From Brumimicrobium sp965656195 (GTDB taxonomy: Bacteria > Bacteroidota > Bacteroidia > Flavobacteriales_D > Crocinitomicaceae): a DNA stretch of 9,733 bases. Position 1 is the first letter of the stretch; the number at the start of each line of letters is the position of its first letter. Made by a program: the position numbers and the translations under genes. This document shows, piece by piece, positions 1 through 6,773 of the stretch. Where the stretch lies: contig CBFHJL010000103.1 in the NCBI GenBank assembly GCA_965656195.1, positions 1 to 9,733 of the forward strand. The letters run 5' to 3'. Below the pieces are notes generated by a model, which did not search any database, was not told where the DNA came from, and saw only the letters and a list, made by a program, of their open reading frames with translations.

Positions 1-341
1 ATGGAAAGAAAGTCACGTTGAGCACTCTTTATTCGCATCGCTAAACTATTCTCACTAATTGTAACGTGATTATTCTTCTGATCGAATAAATCGATAGAAA
101 ACTCCATTGTATCTACGTTTACCTGTACGATACCCATATTATAGAATTCCGAACCACGGCTTTTCTTCTTCGGTTTCTTCTCATCCGCGATAGAGTCTTT
201 TATTTCAAAATACTCTCCATTCCATTCACCCTCAGGAAGACTATCAACAGTAACCACTGAATCCGTTGAATCATGTCCTTTGCTTTCATTGCCACACGAA
301 AACAAAAATGCTCCTAAAAGGAAGAACAAAACCCTTTTCAT
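1..341 (-). CDS. Lipoprotein of unknown function, C-terminus beyond the window edge
   Basis: An open frame of 113 codons runs from an ATG at 341-339 to the left edge without a stop. The N-terminus is a lipoprotein signal: Lys2-Arg3, a hydrophobic run (VLFFLLGAFLF), then a lipobox LFSC with the lipidated cysteine at residue 16, followed by GNES. The mature part begins with a Ser/Thr/Asp-rich linker, has a lysine-rich patch (KKPKKK) near residue 60, and then alternating hydrophobic segments that could be beta strands. I do not recognise the family and assign no function. By the lipobox it is exported and anchored in a membrane, probably the outer membrane. Its ATG lies four bases after the helicase stop, so the two are almost certainly cotranscribed. 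There is no Shine-Dalgarno sequence, which is normal for this phylum. The true length is unknown. Confidence 0.8.
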   Translation of the reverse strand, partial: MKRVLFFLLGAFLFSCGNESKGHDSTDSVVTVDSLPEGEWNGEYFEIKDSIADEKKPKKKSRGSEFYNMGIVQVNVDTMEFSIDLFDQKNNHVTISENSLAMRIKSAQRDFLS

Positions 342-345
342 AATC

Positions 346-1617
346 TTATTTTTTATTTGAATTATTTTGAGGACGATTACCACCGGACTTACCACCTTTA
401 TGGTGATGTTTCTTCTTGTTGTGATGTCGATTTCCACCGCCTTTGAAACTGCCTTTTCCCTTACTTTTAGTCTCCCATTTCGGTGCTTCTCCAAGCTCCT
501 CGGGCATAGTGTTTTGAGGTATTTTAGATTCTATCAAACGCTGAATTTTATCCAGTCTTGGCATATCTTTTGGGTTCACCAATGTAATCGCTTCACCCTT
601 TGTATTCGCTCTCGCTGTTCTCCCCACACGGTGAACATAATCCTCTGCATCTGTTGGGCAATCATAATTGATTACCATATTGATTTCTTTAATATCGATA
701 CCTCTACTCATTACATCAGTAGCGACTAGCAAACTAATTCTTCCCGAACGAAAACCGCGGAGCACCTCTTCCCTATCTTTTTGATCAAGGTTAGATGATA
801 TACCTTGTGCTGGCAATCCATTCTTGTTTAAATACCGGACAATGTCGTTTACTTTATCTTTCGTTGAAGTGAACAATATGATTCGTTTAAAATCTTTCCG
901 TTCCTTGAGAATGTGCTTTAATAATGGATTCTTCTGTGCATCAAAAGCGAGAAAAACGGATTGCTTAACACCTGCAGCTGGTTTAGATAATGCTAAATTG
1001 ATCTCTACAGGATCGTGTAATAAAGTATGTGCAAATTTTCGAATCGCTGGAGCCATTGTGGCACTGAACATTAAATTCTGTCTTTTTTTAGGTAAATTCT
1101 TAAAGATCATTGTTAGATCATCTATGAACCCCATATCTAACATACGATCTGCTTCATCTAGAATCAAATGTTCCAAGTGCGAAAAGTCAGCATAACCTAA
1201 TTTCATGTGAGACAATAATTTACCAGGAGTAGCAACAATTACATCTGTACCTGATTTCAATGCGTCTTTATCCGCCTGCCAGTCTTTCCCATCTCCACCT
1301 CCATAAATCGCTTTTGAACTTACAGAGATAAAATAAGACAAGCCTTGAATCTGTTGCTCGATCTGAACAGCCAATTCTCTTGTTGGAACGATGATCAACG
1401 TATTGATAGTACTCTCAGTTCGATTTGTTAACTTGTGCAAGATCGGCAGTACGAAAGCCGCTGTTTTACCTGTTCCTGTTTGTGCACAACCTATAATGTC
1501 CTTTCCTTTTAAAACTTGTGGTATGGCTTGTTCTTGTATGGGAGTTGCATTTTCAAAGCCCATATAACTAATGGCTTCTATCAACTGTTCATTTAATCCT
1601 ATTTCTGTAAACTTCAT
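346..1617 (-). CDS. DEAD-box ATP-dependent RNA helicase, RhlE-like
   Basis: A 423-residue cytoplasmic ATP-dependent RNA helicase of the bacterial DEAD-box family, which remodels RNA duplexes and ribonucleoproteins (ribosome assembly, mRNA decay, cold adaptation in relatives). All signature motifs are intact: Q motif (GFENATPIQ, 20-28), motif I AQTGTGKT (45-52), Ia PTRELA (78-83), TPGK (130-133), DEAD (154-157), SAT (185-187), motif IV around IILFTST (246-252), motif V ATDVMSRGID (299-308), motif VI HRVGRTAR (329-336). After the two RecA-like domains a basic, low-complexity tail from about residue 383 (Gly, Lys, His, Asn) probably adds nonspecific RNA affinity. Architecture is closest to RhlE; the exact subgroup is unproven. 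The ATG at 1617 is secure: the codon two upstream in frame is a TAA. A lipoprotein gene follows after four bases. I see no convincing Bacteroidota-type promoter in the 124 bases upstream. Confidence 0.95.
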   Translation of the reverse strand: MKFTEIGLNEQLIEAISYMGFENATPIQEQAIPQVLKGKDIIGCAQTGTGKTAAFVLPILHKLTNRTESTINTLIIVPTRELAVQIEQQIQGLSYFISVSSKAIYGGGDGKDWQADKDALKSGTDVIVATPGKLLSHMKLGYADFSHLEHLILDEADRMLDMGFIDDLTMIFKNLPKKRQNLMFSATMAPAIRKFAHTLLHDPVEINLALSKPAAGVKQSVFLAFDAQKNPLLKHILKERKDFKRIILFTSTKDKVNDIVRYLNKNGLPAQGISSNLDQKDREEVLRGFRSGRISLLVATDVMSRGIDIKEINMVINYDCPTDAEDYVHRVGRTARANTKGEAITLVNPKDMPRLDKIQRLIESKIPQNTMPEELGEAPKWETKSKGKGSFKGGGNRHHNKKKHHHKGGKSGGNRPQNNSNKK

Positions 1618-1704
1618 GCGTTAAATTTAGGCATTTATAGGGAGATTAAGATAAGGAAAAGCGCAAGTATTCCTCCTGGACAAATAAAAGAATACGTGTG
1701 TATG

Positions 1705-1735
1705 TTGTTTCACATAATAAATTCAAATATTTTTG
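1705..1735 (+). promoter_or_regulatory. Promoter of porZ, Bacteroidota type
   Basis: A perfect match to the Bacteroidota -7 motif TAnnTTTG (TATTTTTG, 1728-1735) is preceded by a -33 TTG at 1705-1707 with a 20-base spacer. Transcription would begin at about 1740-1743. The promoter lies in the divergent helicase-porZ intergenic region and should drive porZ and recO. Its last three bases are the TTG that opens the longest porZ reading frame, which argues that translation starts further downstream. Confidence 0.65.
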
Positions 1736-1741
1736 ACGTCT

Positions 1742-4081
1742 ATGCGTTACTATTTCAACATGAATATTTTTTGGACAGTAGCTACCTGTATTTTACTCAC
1801 CTTTTCCTCTTTCTCACAAATTGGAATGGGAAAATGGCGTATGCATATTTCTCCTTATGAGGCAATAGATGTTGCACAGGGTAATAATGCTGTATATGCT
1901 ATTCTCAGTCGGGGTCTTCTTGAATACGATCTTGATGCAGGAGAGAAAAGTGTTTGGACAGCAGCAAATTACCTCTCTGATGTCGCTCCAACCGCTTTAG
2001 CTTTTGATGCAGGCTCTCAAAGCTTGTTGATCGGTTATGAAACAGGTAACCTTGATATCATACAAAATGAACGCGTCATAAACCTACCAGCCATTGTTCA
2101 ATCTTCAGTGAACGGATCTAAAAGCATTAACAGCATTGTGTGTCACAGTGGAAATGCTTATTTAGCCACAGGAGTAGGTATTGTAGTGATCAACCTTTCG
2201 AAACAAGAAGTAAGAGATACATATAATACATCGTCGCTCAATGAAGTGCTTGTTGATGTTGCAATACATGAAGATAGTCTGTTCGCGTTAACCAATAGCG
2301 GCTTGAAGGTGGGTGCTCTAAGTAATCAATTTCTTGCTGACCCTGGGCAATGGAGCACGGTAAATAGTCTACCGGATTACTCCTCAGACGGAGTTTACAA
2401 TTCACTTGCTTCTCTTGGAGGGTCTTTAATGATAGGATTCAATGATACTGATTATAATGCAGATACGCTGTTTCAGTACAACAATGGCCAAGTCTCAATC
2501 CTTAAACAAGATATTGAAGTAAATGGATTGAGTATTTCAAACAATGAACTACTGATTTGTGCAGCTGGAGATCTTATTGTCTACGATGAAAACTTGACGC
2601 AAAAAATGTCAATTTTCCAATATCAGCACGGTGAATTTCCAGAGCCTCAAAACGCAGTATTTTACAACGGTGATTACTTTGTGGCAGATGCTAATTCAGG
2701 TTTGGTAAAAACTCCAAACGCCTTCAATTCCGAACAAATACTTTTCGAAGGTCCTCGTTACAATGATGCCTTTCGCGCAGATTGGCAAAATGGAAAGTTA
2801 GCAATAGCAGGTGGAGGATTAAGTGGAACAGCTCCTTCTTTCAGTGTTGGTGGCGGAGCCTATCTGGAAGATGAGCAGTGGACATCGATAAGCCAAAGTA
2901 ACCAACCTATTATTCAAGGAGAGAATATTTGGGATTATATCTCTGTTTGTGTCAACCCAAAAGATGAAGAACAGATAGCTTTTGGAACCTATTCTGAGCT
3001 ACCGCTCATTGAATTGAGAAACGGAGACATAGTTGATACTTTCGGCTACTCAAACTCACTGCTTGAAGCTGTGCCTGGAGGAACGAATTGGAGCTATATT
3101 TCAGATGTCAAGTATGATGGACAAGGAAACTTATGGGTAGCGAATGCATTAACAGATCAACCTTTGAAGGTTAAAACGGCTAGCGGTTCTTGGTTTTCAT
3201 TTGATCTAGGAAATAGTGTAAAAACGAAACAAACGGAAAGAATTGTTATCGATAATAATGATGTAAAATGGATGGGAGTTGATGGTGCAGGTATTGTAGC
3301 TTTTGACCATGGTGAGAACATTGACGATGCCAGCGATGATCGATATCGAGTCCTTAATACTGGGGCAAATAGCGGTGCGCTGCCAACATCTTCAATTGAA
3401 GCGATAGAGGTAGATTTTGACAATAATATCTGGGTAGGAACACCTGAAGGAATGAGAGTACTCTACAACTCAAACAACGTATTTGATGCTGATGCCGGAG
3501 ACTATAATTTCCAGAAGTTATTAATTGAATTTGGCGAAAACGTTGAAATCGTTTTGGGTACTACTCACATTACAGATATTGAAATTGACGGGGCTAATAG
3601 AAAATGGATTGGCACAGCTAGTTCAGGTGTCTTCCTTTTATCAGCTGATGGATTAGAGGTAGTTCGAAACTTTACGACTGAGGATAGCCCCTTATTAAGT
3701 AACAACATTCTAGATATTGCCATTGATCAAAATTCAGGAGAGGTATTCTTTGTGACCAATGAGGGGTTAATATCTTATCGATCAGATGCTTCCCAAGGGG
3801 ATCTGAATTATACGAATGTAAAGGTGTTTCCGAACCCTGTTCATCCAACTTATTTTGGACCAATTACCATTCAAGGAATTGCATTCAATTCTGATGTTCG
3901 CATAACAGACATGGCAGGTAATCTAGTATATCAAACTGTTTCTAATGGAGGTACTGCAACATGGAATGGACAAACTTTACAGGGGCAAAGAGCCGCCACT
4001 GGAGTTTATTTAATTTGGACAAGTGTTGACGATCCCGATACGAAAGGACGCAAAGTAGGAAAGGTTGTTTTTATCAACTAA
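1742..4081 (+). CDS. porZ: PorZ-like type IX secretion system attachment-complex protein
   Basis: A 779-residue exported protein matching PorZ in length and layout (the Porphyromonas gingivalis protein is about 776 residues). PorZ is a cell-surface member of the T9SS attachment complex with PorU, PorV and PorQ, and supplies anionic lipopolysaccharide to the PorU sortase. Residues 1-25 form a signal peptide (Arg2, hydrophobic CILLTF, cleavage probably after SFS). The N-terminal half carries the PorZ propeller pattern, including YLATGVGIVVIN and a KQEVRDTY stretch near residues 140-162. The second half has propeller blades of the KWMGVDGAGIVAF (509), IWVGTPEGMRVL (563), KWIGTASSGVFLL (621) and VFFVTNEGLISY (668) type. 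From residue 693 (VKVFPNP) to the end is a T9SS type A sorting domain, ending GKVVFIN. The frame extends upstream to a TTG at 1733, but that TTG lies in the promoter; ATG 1742 is chosen and ATG 1760 is also possible. recO follows after 17 bases. Confidence 0.85.
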   Translation: MRYYFNMNIFWTVATCILLTFSSFSQIGMGKWRMHISPYEAIDVAQGNNAVYAILSRGLLEYDLDAGEKSVWTAANYLSDVAPTALAFDAGSQSLLIGYETGNLDIIQNERVINLPAIVQSSVNGSKSINSIVCHSGNAYLATGVGIVVINLSKQEVRDTYNTSSLNEVLVDVAIHEDSLFALTNSGLKVGALSNQFLADPGQWSTVNSLPDYSSDGVYNSLASLGGSLMIGFNDTDYNADTLFQYNNGQVSILKQDIEVNGLSISNNELLICAAGDLIVYDENLTQKMSIFQYQHGEFPEPQNAVFYNGDYFVADANSGLVKTPNAFNSEQILFEGPRYNDAFRADWQNGKLAIAGGGLSGTAPSFSVGGGAYLEDEQWTSISQSNQPIIQGENIWDYISVCVNPKDEEQIAFGTYSELPLIELRNGDIVDTFGYSNSLLEAVPGGTNWSYISDVKYDGQGNLWVANALTDQPLKVKTASGSWFSFDLGNSVKTKQTERIVIDNNDVKWMGVDGAGIVAFDHGENIDDASDDRYRVLNTGANSGALPTSSIEAIEVDFDNNIWVGTPEGMRVLYNSNNVFDADAGDYNFQKLLIEFGENVEIVLGTTHITDIEIDGANRKWIGTASSGVFLLSADGLEVVRNFTTEDSPLLSNNILDIAIDQNSGEVFFVTNEGLISYRSDASQGDLNYTNVKVFPNPVHPTYFGPITIQGIAFNSDVRITDMAGNLVYQTVSNGGTATWNGQTLQGQRAATGVYLIWTSVDDPDTKGRKVGKVVFIN

Positions 4082-4098
4082 CCTAATATAGATTCTTC

Positions 4099-4806
4099 AT
4101 GAAGTCAATAGATCACGGAATCCTACTTAAAAAAATTAACTACAGTGAAACGAGTTTAATCCTACACTTCTTTACCTTAGAAAAAGGCTTTCAAGCTTAT
4201 CTATTTCAAGGAGGAAAAAAGAAAAAAGGAAACATTCTACAGCCTTTGTCCATCGTAGAAATTAATGCATACCAAAGACCAGATAGTGAATTGGGAAAGA
4301 TATCATCAATTTCACCTGATTTTATTCCTCAAAGCATACCTTATCACCCGCTAAAAAGTGGTTTGGCTTTTTTTATAACCGAAGTGTTAGAACAAGCCCT
4401 TCGTTCCAGTGATGAAGACCCCCGCATGTATAATATGATTAACCAAGAAATTCAATGGCTAGATGATACTGATGCAATTACAAACTATCCTATTTGGTTC
4501 TTATTGCGTTTGGCTGATCAACTAGGTTTTGCCATCCAAAGATTAGATAAAGATGGTCGTATATTTGATCTTGAAGCAGGAACAATTTCTAATCAGACTC
4601 CAGATAGTCATGCATTTGAAAATGATGATGCAGTGATTGAACTACGAGATTTATTAAGCTTTACAAAGACAGAACTTCTATCGCATTCTATTCATAAAAT
4701 TCATCGTCAGCAAATTGTTGAGCACCTCATCAGCTATTACAGGTGGCACATTGAAGGATTTAAACACCCGAAGTCTCTTCATGTCATGCAAACAATTTTC
4801 AATTAA
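4099..4806 (+). CDS. recO: DNA repair protein RecO
   Basis: A 235-residue RecO, the recombination mediator that works with RecR (and RecF) to displace SSB and load RecA at gaps, and that anneals complementary strands. The N-terminal OB-fold (about 1-80) has the family opening, a short beta strand ending GILLKKINYSETSLI, then FTLEKGFQAYLFQGGKKKKG, with a lysine cluster near residue 40 suited to DNA contact. The C-terminal part is helical and ends with the YYRWHIEGF...KSLHVMQTIF pattern seen in Bacteroidota RecO proteins. The protein has no cysteine at all, so the four-cysteine zinc site of Deinococcus and many Firmicutes RecO proteins is absent. The length is normal. It lies 17 bases after porZ on the same strand and is probably cotranscribed. 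Its TAA overlaps the ATG of a 44-codon frame (4806-4940). Confidence 0.9.
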   Translation: MKSIDHGILLKKINYSETSLILHFFTLEKGFQAYLFQGGKKKKGNILQPLSIVEINAYQRPDSELGKISSISPDFIPQSIPYHPLKSGLAFFITEVLEQALRSSDEDPRMYNMINQEIQWLDDTDAITNYPIWFLLRLADQLGFAIQRLDKDGRIFDLEAGTISNQTPDSHAFENDDAVIELRDLLSFTKTELLSHSIHKIHRQQIVEHLISYYRWHIEGFKHPKSLHVMQTIFN

Positions 4807-4881
4807 TGGATATACACCTGGAAAGGAAGTTTATCGGTACTAAAACAATTTTACAGAACACAAAACAAATACAAGCCATAC

Positions 4882-4908
4882 TTGTTAGGCTAAGAATGGT
4901 TAATTTTG
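4882..4908 (+). promoter_or_regulatory. Probable promoter of the ferredoxin-NADP+ reductase gene
   Basis: TAATTTTG at 4901-4908 matches the Bacteroidota -7 motif TAnnTTTG exactly. A -33 TTG lies at 4882-4884 with a 16-base spacer, slightly shorter than usual. Transcription would begin around 4913-4916, leaving a leader of about 20-25 bases before the ATG at 4937. This suggests that the reductase gene and those downstream can be expressed independently of porZ-recO. Confidence 0.55.
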
Positions 4909-4936
4909 TCGCGCAATACGACTTTATAAATACGTT

Positions 4937-5947
4937 ATGATCAAAACAGATATCATTATTATAGGCGCTGGTCCAGTTGGGCTCTTTGCCATTTTCGAGG
5001 CAGGACTTTTAAAGTTAAAATGTCATCTGATCGATTCTCTTCCTCAACCTGGAGGACAATGTTCAGAAATCTATCCTAAGAAACCCATTTATGATATACC
5101 AGGTTATCCTTCAATTCTTGCGGGTGAACTCGTTGACAATTTAATGGAGCAAGCAGAGCCATTTAAACCTGGGTTTACCTTAGGAGAAGCCGCGGTGAAA
5201 ATTGATAAAGTCGCAGATGATAAGTTTGTTGTGACAACTGACAAAGGAACTCAACATGAAGCTCCTATCGTAATGATCGCAGGAGGGCTAGGTGTTTTTG
5301 AACCACGTAAGCCACCAATTGATAACCTTGAGAGTTACGAGGATAAAGGTGTGGAGTACATCATTAAAGACCCTGAGTTCTATAGAGGAAAAAAATGTGT
5401 GATTGCAGGTGGCGGTGATTCAGCATTAGACTGGGCCATCTATCTTACAGATAAAAAAATTGCATCAGAAGTTTCATTAGTTCACAGAAGAAATTCTTTC
5501 CGGGGACATCTTGACTCTGTACAACGTGTAATGGATTTAGCCGGAGAAGGAAAAATCAATTTGATCACTGAGGCAGAAGTAGTTGGTGTTGGAGGTGATG
5601 GTAAAATAGAAAGCGTTACGATCAAACATAAAGTCGATGGAGAATTCCAAAAAGAAACGGATCACTTTATTCCTTTGTTTGGATTGAAGCCCTCTTTAGG
5701 ACCGATAGCAGATTGGGGGTTAGACATCGAAAAAAATGCAATTAAAGTAGATACACGAGATTATTCGACAAATATTCCGGGTCTTTATGCAATTGGAGAT
5801 GTCAACACTTACGAGGGTAAATTAAAACTCATTCTTTGTGGATTCCATGAAGGTACAATAGCGTTACAGTCAGCTTTTGCTCGTATTCATCCAGATAAGA
5901 AGAACGTATTAAAATACACAACAGTAAACGGAGTTCAAGGATTCTAA
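4937..5947 (+). CDS. Ferredoxin-NADP+ reductase, thioredoxin-reductase-like type
   Basis: A 336-residue cytoplasmic flavoprotein of the YumC/FNR2 type, which transfers electrons between NADPH and ferredoxin or flavodoxin through FAD (EC 1.18.1.2). The FAD-binding GxGxxG is GAGPVG (10-15), with acidic Asp33 ending the second strand and the FAD-contacting PGGQC stretch at 38-42. The NADPH domain has GGGDSALDWA (158-167) and the HRR phosphate-binding triplet at 183-185. The C-terminal FAD motif GLYAIGDV and the KLILCGFHEG segment match this family. The redox CxxC of true thioredoxin reductases is missing from the NADPH domain; cysteines are scattered singly (29, 42, 154 and one near the C-terminus), so this is not a thioredoxin reductase. 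No ferredoxin gene lies nearby. An exonuclease III gene follows after 15 bases. Confidence 0.88.
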   Translation: MIKTDIIIIGAGPVGLFAIFEAGLLKLKCHLIDSLPQPGGQCSEIYPKKPIYDIPGYPSILAGELVDNLMEQAEPFKPGFTLGEAAVKIDKVADDKFVVTTDKGTQHEAPIVMIAGGLGVFEPRKPPIDNLESYEDKGVEYIIKDPEFYRGKKCVIAGGGDSALDWAIYLTDKKIASEVSLVHRRNSFRGHLDSVQRVMDLAGEGKINLITEAEVVGVGGDGKIESVTIKHKVDGEFQKETDHFIPLFGLKPSLGPIADWGLDIEKNAIKVDTRDYSTNIPGLYAIGDVNTYEGKLKLILCGFHEGTIALQSAFARIHPDKKNVLKYTTVNGVQGF

Positions 5948-5962
5948 AAAAGACACTTTTAT

Positions 5963-6727
5963 ATGAAACGAATCGTCTCTTTTAATGTCAATGGTATAAG
6001 AGCCATCATGAAGAAGGATTTTGAACAGGACATGGCTGCATTAGATCCAGACATTCTTTGCTTGCAAGAGACAAAAGCACAAGACGATCAAGTGAGTGAA
6101 GCTATTCAGTCATTCTCTTCTTACCACCTTGTAAGTAATTCTGCAACTAAGAAAGGTTACTCTGGAACGGCTATTTTAAGTAAGGAGAAGCCTTTAAGTG
6201 TAATCTACGGCATTGGTGTTGAGGAACATGATGACGAAGGGCGAGTAATCGCTGCAGAATTTGAAGATTATTATGTAGTAGTTGTATATGTTCCCAATTC
6301 CGGCAGCTCATTAAAACGTCTCGACTACAGAACTACATGGGATAGTGCATTTCTTGAATACCTAAAAGGCCTAGAGAGCAACAAGCCTGTAATCGTTTGT
6401 GGAGACTTTAATGTGGCCCATAGAGAAATTGACTTAGCAAGACCAAAAGCAAATTACAATAAACATGCAGGATTTACCCAGAAAGAAATTGATGGGATGG
6501 ATGCTTACACTAGTGCCGGTTTCGTTGACACCTTTCGAATGATGCATCCAGAAAAAGTTAAGTACTCTTGGTGGAGCTACCGAGGAGGTGCAAGAGATCG
6601 CAATGTTGGATGGAGAATCGATTATTTTTTAGTGAGCGAAAAAATAACAAATCGTGTTCAGAAAGCGGAGATTCTGAATGACGTAAAAGGTTCTGACCAC
6701 TGCCCTGTGCTAATCGAAGTTAAGTAA
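5963..6727 (+). CDS. xth: Exodeoxyribonuclease III (AP endonuclease family)
   Basis: A 254-residue member of the exonuclease III/AP endonuclease family, which incises DNA 5' of abasic sites in base-excision repair and degrades 3' ends. The catalytic set is complete: FNVNGIRA (7-14) with Asn9, metal ligand Glu36 in LQETKA, Tyr109, Asp148 and Asn150 in CGDFNVAH, WRID with Asp220, and Asp245-His246 in GSDHCP. The block WWSYRGGARDRNVGWRIDYF (203-222) is typical of the bacterial XthA branch. There is no signal peptide; it is cytoplasmic. It starts 15 bases after the reductase stop, so the two probably share a transcript. Both fit a response to oxidative damage, although that link is inference. Confidence 0.93.
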   Translation: MKRIVSFNVNGIRAIMKKDFEQDMAALDPDILCLQETKAQDDQVSEAIQSFSSYHLVSNSATKKGYSGTAILSKEKPLSVIYGIGVEEHDDEGRVIAAEFEDYYVVVVYVPNSGSSLKRLDYRTTWDSAFLEYLKGLESNKPVIVCGDFNVAHREIDLARPKANYNKHAGFTQKEIDGMDAYTSAGFVDTFRMMHPEKVKYSWWSYRGGARDRNVGWRIDYFLVSEKITNRVQKAEILNDVKGSDHCPVLIEVK

Positions 6728-6738
6728 GTCTTTTTCTT

Positions 6739-6746
6739 TACTTTCG
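6739..6746 (+). promoter_or_regulatory. Possible -7 promoter element of the outer membrane protein gene
   Basis: TACTTTCG differs from the Bacteroidota -7 consensus TAnnTTTG at one base and lies 27 bases before the ATG at 6774, a suitable distance. No clear -33 TTG is seen at the expected place, so this is a weak call. If real, the outer membrane protein gene is transcribed separately from xth. Confidence 0.3.
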
Positions 6747-6773
6747 TCGTATATAGGGTAATTTGATGATACG

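Noticed and set aside
367..1195. Two plus-strand open frames of about 120 codons opposite the helicase gene
   Set aside because: They lie wholly antisense to a helicase with every motif intact, show no recognisable domain, and are cysteine- and serine-rich in the manner of shadow frames.
1622..1629. TAAATTTA as a helicase -7 promoter element
   Set aside because: It differs from TAnnTTTG at the last base, is palindromic by chance in A+T-rich DNA, and would start transcription at or inside the helicase ATG.
3157..3863. Minus-strand open frames inside porZ
   Set aside because: They are antisense shadows of the propeller repeats and have no start context or domain support.
4937..5947. Thioredoxin reductase as an alternative call for the flavoprotein
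   Set aside because: The fold is shared, but the active-site CxxC is absent and the C-terminal motif fits ferredoxin-NADP+ reductase.
6722..6743. Possible stem-loop AAGTAA...TTACTT at the end of xth as a terminator
   Set aside because: The stem is six A+T-rich pairs that include the stop codon region, with a ten-base loop and no following U-tract; it is too weak to call.
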